From positions 12,501 to 76,500 of the forward strand of contig CALFMN010000053.1 of assembly GCA_937879875.1 (NCBI GenBank): a DNA stretch of 64,000 nt, read 5' to 3'. Of the stretch, positions 60,801 through 64,000 are shown piece after piece. This DNA is from an uncultured Chloroflexota bacterium. Its GTDB lineage: Bacteria > Chloroflexota > Dehalococcoidia > CAUJGQ01. Position numbers and translations under genes: made by a program. The notes beneath the pieces were generated by a model. It saw only the letters and a list, made by a program, of their open reading frames with translations, was not told where the DNA came from and made no database searches. Numbering within the stretch: the stretch's first letter is position 1; each line of letters begins with the position of its first letter.

Positions 60801-61478
60801 CAGGCGACGATCGAGCGGCTGCAGAGCCGCGTGCGCTCGCTTCGCGCCAAAGTTCGGCAAATCGGCCCGGTGAACGCGCAGGCGCAGGCCGACTACGACG
60901 AGGCGCGCGAGCGGCATGAGTTCCTCAGCTCGCAGGTGGCCGATCTGCGCGTGGCCGAGCAGGACGTGCAGGAAGCGTTGGACGAGCTGCGTCGCATGGT
61001 GCGCGAGCGCTTCCGCGAATCCTTTCATGCCGTGAACGCCGATTTCGGCCGCTATTTCAAGACATTCTTTGGCGGCGGCAACGCCCGGCTGGCGCTGACC
61101 GAGCCCGAGGATTACGGCGAGAGCGGCGTCGACATCCTTGCTCAGCCGCCCGGCAAGCGCCAGCAGCACCTGCAACTGCTGAGCGGCGGCGAACGCTCGC
61201 TTGCGGCCGTGGCGCTGCTCTTTGCGCTGCTGGAAACGAACCCGGCGCCGTTCTGCGTCCTCGACGAAGTCGATGCCGCGCTCGACGAGGCGAACGTCGG
61301 CCGCTTCAGCGAAACGCTGGCCACGCTCGCACAGCAGACGCAGTTCGTGCTGATCACGCACAACCGCAGCACCGTGCAGGCTGCCGGAGCGATCTACGGC
61401 ATCACGATGAGCGGTGACGGCGTGTCCACCGTGCTCTCGCTGCGGCTGGACGAGCACGAGCCGGCCGGCGGGCAGTGA
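57822..61478 (+). CDS. smc: Chromosome segregation protein SMC
   Basis: 1,218 residues. The N-terminal head opens YLKRLEIHGFKSFA with Walker A GPNGSGKSN (31-39) and Q loop VLGEQNPRALRSRKSEEVIF. A coiled coil of about 330 residues, the hinge (about 520-680, containing LLAVLADLLRVQRGCEAAIE), a returning coiled coil and the C-terminal head with LLSGGERSLAAVALLFAL (signature) and FCVLDEVDAALDEANV (Walker B) follow. It condenses and segregates chromosomes with ScpA/ScpB. GTG 57822 has GGGAG 8 nt before it. It is divergent to ftsY across a 177-nt gap. Confidence 0.97.
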   Translation: MYLKRLEIHGFKSFAARTAFDFGPGVTAVVGPNGSGKSNLADALRWVLGEQNPRALRSRKSEEVIFAGDRKRPPAGFAEVSIALDNSDGWLPLDFQEVSISRRLHRSGESEYLVNRARVRLKDVSDLFARARVGQNSYAIMGQGLVDQVLNLKPEERRSLIEEAADVRGHRLKIVDAVDRLNATRENLDRVGLLIGEIAPRLTQLEAQARQAGEYARLTEQLGTALQALYGLQWSDREAALAAARRTYEERMNAVVLAQAEAERLAADLASIGADLAGERERAATGEQGVRELDDRLRRAGQRLALLAERHAMIEQRVSEIARDIDTLRREQAEFSADADGAPDALADAAEAAAELAAVEAELRDAQAEQDAALREQAAADDVLRQARAQSSAADDRASRLERELRGLEREQAEQAGRRNGLLARLRKHGADTLRLEGERLRAKREFEAAGSDQATARRQAAATRDARQAAERAHAEIMREREALEARYELLARLRDDARGGDEALRLLVDAAQRSGPDAPPRLLAVLADLLRVQRGCEAAIEAALGDQLAAVLVPEAADARAAVDVLLSEQSGRATIVALASLRPARPVNLSGERGVVGVASRLVKCDGRYRDVVDTLLGRVIVVEDGAAAERMLPRGLGTVVTLDGTLYRTSGAVSAGKAGAAGLVLAYQQELDELPGRIAALRTLEAAKAREAEETAEQERAAERLARTVEAQWQAAEHEHRAAEDGLVRARVSIAALKGEAGFLRGAGGGFAERRVRLRDDLTSANAERGRLLQQFRAAQHAAEQIRQRSDTLRGPVNTLRGRMASALGARQALEQQHVALQRLHDGRRAAAQRVEGAIASRGADLAQRRAELEALAGEQREAASEAARLRAELADARAALQPLRERVTVLARRERELGDAHLSGRRTLIDYERASMEAEAAVSRRAQAIERLREELEAEGLEPPLDNGAAAVAAAAALAARVLGGVANGSDTAPLDLGTEPEAGAPAAQATIERLQSRVRSLRAKVRQIGPVNAQAQADYDEARERHEFLSSQVADLRVAEQDVQEALDELRRMVRERFRESFHAVNADFGRYFKTFFGGGNARLALTEPEDYGESGVDILAQPPGKRQQHLQLLSGGERSLAAVALLFALLETNPAPFCVLDEVDAALDEANVGRFSETLATLAQQTQFVLITHNRSTVQAAGAIYGITMSGDGVSTVLSLRLDEHEPAGGQ

Positions 61479-61526
61479 GGCTGCGCTCGTCCGCGGCCAT
61501 CGGCCCTCATCCTCTCGTCTGCATAG

Positions 61527-61735
61527 AACGTCGCCGACGGTTGCGCTGCGGTCATGGAACGTCTCCGACGGTTGCGCTGCGCTCTGGCCCCCAGTCCTGG
61601 GGGGAAGGAGACGATCCTGGATAGTGCGTTCCATACACGGTGCGGTTAACCCGACGCGCTTACGGATCGCTCCAACCCGGGATCGCCCCTCGCCCAGGAT
61701 TGGGCGAGGGGACGGGGGTGAGGGCCGGCGGGCGC
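61527..61735. repeat. Dispersed intergenic repeat, copy B
   Basis: It contains two units of CGACGGTTGCGCTGCG (61535 and 61567), as at 9127-9183, each followed by the same GTCAT or CTCTGGCCC continuation. A perfect hairpin, CCCCTCGCCC/GGGCGAGGGG (61686-61695 and 61702-61711, 6-nt loop), follows. The hairpin could end smc transcription. Confidence 0.75.
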
Positions 61736-61776
61736 GGCGTTGCGCCTCTATGCCGGTCCCTGGCCGAAATGGTGTG

Positions 61777-61989
61777 TCAGGACACGGCCAACTCGTAATA
61801 GGCCACGCTGCCATCGGCACGAACGCTGAGCGGCAGCGCGCCCGTCTGCCGCAGCTCGGCAAGCTGGGCGCGCTCGGGCGCCGCGGGCCGTCCCAGTGCC
61901 TCCCACGCCGCGAGGCCGTTGGCATGGGAATTAAGCTGGAGGTCAAGCGTTTGTTCGTCGGTGGAAACGCGGGCGTAGCCAATCTGCAT
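61777..61989 (-). pseudogene. Truncated serine resolvase/invertase
   Basis: The first 20 residues MQIGYARVSTDEQTLDLQLN are the N-terminus of a Tn3-type resolvase with the catalytic Ser in ARVSTDEQ. The following 50 residues (HANGLAAWEALGRPAAPERA onward) do not continue the fold. A short palindrome CTGATTATATCAG (61993-62005), 3 nt before the start codon, resembles a resolvase-bound site. It is a relic of a transposon or an integrated element. Confidence 0.75.
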
Positions 61990-62219
61990 ACACTGATTAT
62001 ATCAGAACTCGTCCAGCAGTGCAGCAATGAGGACGGTGATTCTGGGGCGGGTTTTCGGACGCCACCGCACGCGTAGAAGCGGGGTTATGCGGTCTCGCTG
62101 TCCTCATGTCCGAAAACCGGTCCTTTGTGAGATTTCACCCTGGCTCGTCGCAATGAGATCTTTCGCGGCAGCTCTGCGGTGAAATGACCAGTTGCAAGGA
62201 TTCATACTGTCTGAGGGCG
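61990..62219. other. Resolvase-associated spacer with inverted repeats
   Basis: GGTTTTCGGAC (62050-62060) and its complement GTCCGAAAACC (62108-62118) form an 11-bp perfect inverted repeat with 47 nt between. This and the palindrome at 61993 suggest a recombination (res-like) or terminal site of a lost transposon. No gene is present. GC content falls to the right of it. Confidence 0.5.
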
Positions 62220-62885
62220 CTACGTCTCGATAGCTTCGACCATTTTGACGAGGTCTTCTTGGTTCACATCCCATGAACTTAGGAGGCTTACCTTTGGGCC
62301 GTCTGGTTCTTCAATTCCAGACAGCCATTGTGTCCACCCATTGCAATACCAGCTACCTTCTATCCGCCTCTCTTCGCGATACCATCTTCTAGCTTCAGGA
62401 TTAGCGAATTCTGGGGTCAATAGATGCAACAATTCACGAACACGGTTAGCAAAGGCTTGCCAGTGTTCACATAACAGGTCATACGATACTTGTACAGTGT
62501 GACCATTTACATTGACCAGCACGAAATCATCGTATTGTACCATCCGCACCGTCGGTCCGTTGTACTCAGGCGCAAAATTAAGTGCCACCCGCTTGAAGAT
62601 GCGACATTGTCGGAGGCATACCATGCCCCAGCGCGCCGTATAGAGCACGTCGACACGCTGGTGCCAGGGCACCCAGACCCCATCGGATCGATACCGGCCG
62701 AGAAGATCAACCTCGCCAATTCGCAAGCGTGTCGGCACGAGCTGCACCGGCCATGCGGGATCGCCGGCATACCCTACCGGTAAATCGCGTGAAGACCATG
62801 CGTGCTCCGATGCTTGTGCCCAGCGCTTCGGTAGACGCGGCTCCGCCGTCACGACAAAAGCCTCCTCATCAAATTCGAACAACAT
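62220..62885 (-). CDS. Unknown protein in the AT-richer right-edge locus (immunity-like)
   Basis: 221 residues from ATG 62883-62885. Lower GC and less biased codons than the rest of the window point to foreign origin. It is an alpha/beta soluble protein with many Trp (HAWSSRDLP, VPWHQRVDVLYTARWGMVCL, GSWYCNGWTQWLSG) and an acidic C-terminus. No family is recognised. It lies in the same direction as and 39 nt after the next gene upstream, in a toxin-linked cluster, so an immunity role is plausible but only contextual. Confidence 0.6.
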   Translation of the reverse strand: MLFEFDEEAFVVTAEPRLPKRWAQASEHAWSSRDLPVGYAGDPAWPVQLVPTRLRIGEVDLLGRYRSDGVWVPWHQRVDVLYTARWGMVCLRQCRIFKRVALNFAPEYNGPTVRMVQYDDFVLVNVNGHTVQVSYDLLCEHWQAFANRVRELLHLLTPEFANPEARRWYREERRIEGSWYCNGWTQWLSGIEEPDGPKVSLLSSWDVNQEDLVKMVEAIET

Positions 62886-62924
62886 GGCGATGCGTCCTGC
62901 TGCTCCGTATGCACAGCAACAGTG

Positions 62925-63392
62925 CTAAGCCGAATCGCTAAAGTTGTGTATATCACGACTATCAGGATAAGCTTTACTCCCCTCATCCAAGATGTTCGAT
63001 AGAAATTCAGCTAAGGTACCTGCTGAAACACTGAAGCCGAAAGACTCCACTAACGTGAGAGGAACTCCCCACGCCAGCGTAAAATACACGTGACCCGGCT
63101 CGATTCGATACTTTCTTGGTAGTTTTCTTGCCACTGCAATTAGCAAATTATCATCTCTGTTTCTTATCCAAGCAGACTGTTTAATACCATCTAATACATC
63201 TCTGAATTCACGAGACATTGTTGCAAAGAAACTCGAGCTGAGAGAAACAGTTTCGTCCAAGACAAGTCGTCCCTTATAGCGGACCATAACGGAGGTATAG
63301 AACAACGGTGACGTTCCTGGCCAATGCTCCTCCAACTCGTAAGGGTAGATGGCCAGGTCTACTCCTGAGATTGCGTTCTGCATTAATGCCAT
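62925..63392 (-). CDS. Unknown protein, probable immunity protein
   Basis: 155 residues, clearly AT-richer than the neighbouring genome. It is small, acidic and mixed alpha/beta (LAIYPYELEEHWPGTSPLFY, ETVSLSSSFFATMSREFRDV, HVYFTLAWGVPLTLVESFG) without signal peptide or known motif. It follows the DUF4258-like domain gene by 9 nt, the normal place for the cognate immunity gene of a polymorphic toxin. The role is inferred from position. Confidence 0.6.
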   Translation of the reverse strand: MALMQNAISGVDLAIYPYELEEHWPGTSPLFYTSVMVRYKGRLVLDETVSLSSSFFATMSREFRDVLDGIKQSAWIRNRDDNLLIAVARKLPRKYRIEPGHVYFTLAWGVPLTLVESFGFSVSAGTLAEFLSNILDEGSKAYPDSRDIHNFSDSA

Positions 63393-63401
63393 TCCGGTTT
63401 C

Positions 63402-63683
63402 CTACTTACACGCTGCGGGGAGGCCGGTGAATGGCCCGAGCGGTGGCTGTGGTGGAGCATGAGTGCTCCCGTTCTGTATGACCGTCTGGACTGCACCGCC
63501 GGGAAACTGGGAATCTAGCGTGAGGAAAACGCGCGTGTAAGTTCCTTCGTAGAGGCACGCAGGCTCGCCATCTTTGTCGAAGCTCTTTTGCGGGGTGGCA
63601 TTGTGTATCGCCTCGCAAATGTCATCTGGTGTCGTGTCGCGATCATGCAAGCGCTCGTATCCGTGCTTGGTATAGCCGATCAC
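63402..63683 (-). CDS. DUF4258/BrnT-like toxin domain (possibly the C-terminus of a larger toxin)
   Basis: 93 residues from GTG 63681-63683. GYTKHGYERLHDRDTTPDDI, EAIHNATPQKSFDKDGE and LYEGTYTRVFLTLDSQFPGG match the small alpha/beta fold of DUF4258, which occurs as toxin tips and in type II toxins. The same frame continues upstream without interruption to a TGA at 63765-63767 and then into another open segment to the window edge. So the GTG may be an internal start, or the whole may be one interrupted gene. Confidence 0.6.
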   Translation of the reverse strand: MIGYTKHGYERLHDRDTTPDDICEAIHNATPQKSFDKDGEPACLYEGTYTRVFLTLDSQFPGGAVQTVIQNGSTHAPPQPPLGPFTGLPAACK

Positions 63684-63764
63684 CGGGCCGCCAAACGGGA
63701 AACCTTCTTGCTGTGCCTGGACGGAATACGACAGCGGCGTGAGCGGGGTGCCCGTAAATGCGCA

Positions 63765-64000
63765 TCATTTGTCGCCTTTGTCGGTCGGCAGCGGCACAAC
63801 AATAGGCTTCGGCTTGCAGGGATCGGATTCGTCCCCTGCTCCCACCTTCGATTTGTCCCCTGCTCCCGCCGATGGGCCCTTCCCTGTTCGAGGCAACGGA
63901 GGCGTGATTGGTGGACATGAGGGCGGTGTCGGCGGCGCCTTGTCGCGCTGGAACGCCTGCTGCAGGTAGTAGAAGCAGCCGTGCCATTGTGGGTCGCCCG
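63765..64000 (-). CDS. C-terminal part of a secreted toxin-like protein, entering from the right edge
   Basis: Same reading frame as the DUF4258-like domain, ending at TGA 63765-63767. About 77 residues are visible. GDPQWHGCFYYLQQAFQRDK is followed by a Pro/Gly-rich linker (PPTPPSCPPITPPLPRTG, AGAGDKSKVGAGDESD) and KPKPIVVPLPTDKGDK. Linkers of this kind precede toxin tips in RHS-like or other polymorphic toxins. The N-terminus is outside the window. The TGA is directly followed by a TGC codon. Confidence 0.55.
   Translation of the reverse strand, partial: GDPQWHGCFYYLQQAFQRDKAPPTPPSCPPITPPLPRTGKGPSAGAGDKSKVGAGDESDPCKPKPIVVPLPTDKGDK

Noticed and set aside
61527..61735. CRISPR array
   Set aside because: Only two short direct units with no regular spacers and no cas genes in the window.
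60117..62027. Minus-strand frame of over 630 codons
   Set aside because: It covers the smc 3' half in antisense and the repeat region; the composition is that of a shadow frame.
63765..63767. Second UGA as a selenocysteine codon in the toxin-like gene
   Set aside because: No SECIS-like hairpin follows at the right distance, the UGA lies in a linker, and toxin families have no Sec there.

Overview
The window is GC-rich, densely packed bacterial chromosome. No rRNA or other taxonomic marker is present, so the assignment is inference. The combination of a DUF2298 'YYY' membrane protein, an Agl23-type (TIGR03663) membrane protein with NHL repeats, several F420-type oxidoreductases, a complete 2-oxoacid dehydrogenase operon and many acyl-CoA enzymes fits an aerobic, heterotrophic member of the Chloroflexota, probably from an environmental genome.

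Left part (1-23.5 kb) is metabolic. A MarR regulator stands divergent to a MidA-like methyltransferase, peroxiredoxin, NifU-like scaffold and MobA-like transferase series. An operon then encodes E3, E1alpha, E1beta and E2 of a branched-chain-type 2-oxoacid dehydrogenase. Two acyl-CoA dehydrogenases, a DUF35/thiolase pair, three SDR dehydrogenases (two of them a tandem duplicate), an F420-type nitroreductase and a double-length CaiB CoA-transferase follow, pointing to CoA-thioester catabolism. A small two-gene unit at 11.0-11.8 kb contains an ADP-ribosyltransferase HYD1-like protein.

23.6-28.3 kb is a decayed RHS locus: an RHS core interrupted by an in-frame TAG and ending without a toxin tip, a displaced remnant of its 3' end, a small secreted peptide and a frameshifted LuxR-type regulator with a good promoter.

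28.5-48.3 kb carries CcdA, threonine aldolase, a lipoprotein, two LLM oxidoreductases, tRNA-Gly(TCC), Fpg/MutM, the ffh-rpsP-khpA-rimM operon, a GAF/PAS histidine kinase, an RluB-type pseudouridine synthase and CoaX. The most striking locus is 35.25-36.45 kb (minus strand). A GrdB-family protein has an in-frame TGA exactly where this family carries Sec or Cys (U-x-x-C), followed 17 nt later by a SECIS-like hairpin. It overlaps a glutaredoxin-like gene and ends in a terminator-like hairpin: a candidate selenoprotein plus thiol-reductant operon.

48.4-56.3 kb is a cluster of very large polytopic membrane proteins (DUF2298, GT-C-like, Agl23-like) next to a YbhN-type flippase-like protein, suggesting lipid-linked glycan or envelope assembly. 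FtsY (apparently starting at CTG) and SMC follow, divergently arranged. The right edge (61.5-64 kb) contains a dispersed repeat, a serine-resolvase relic and an AT-richer toxin/immunity-like locus whose toxin reading frame contains an in-frame TGA. Short 7-bp-period arrays recur in several intergenic spaces.
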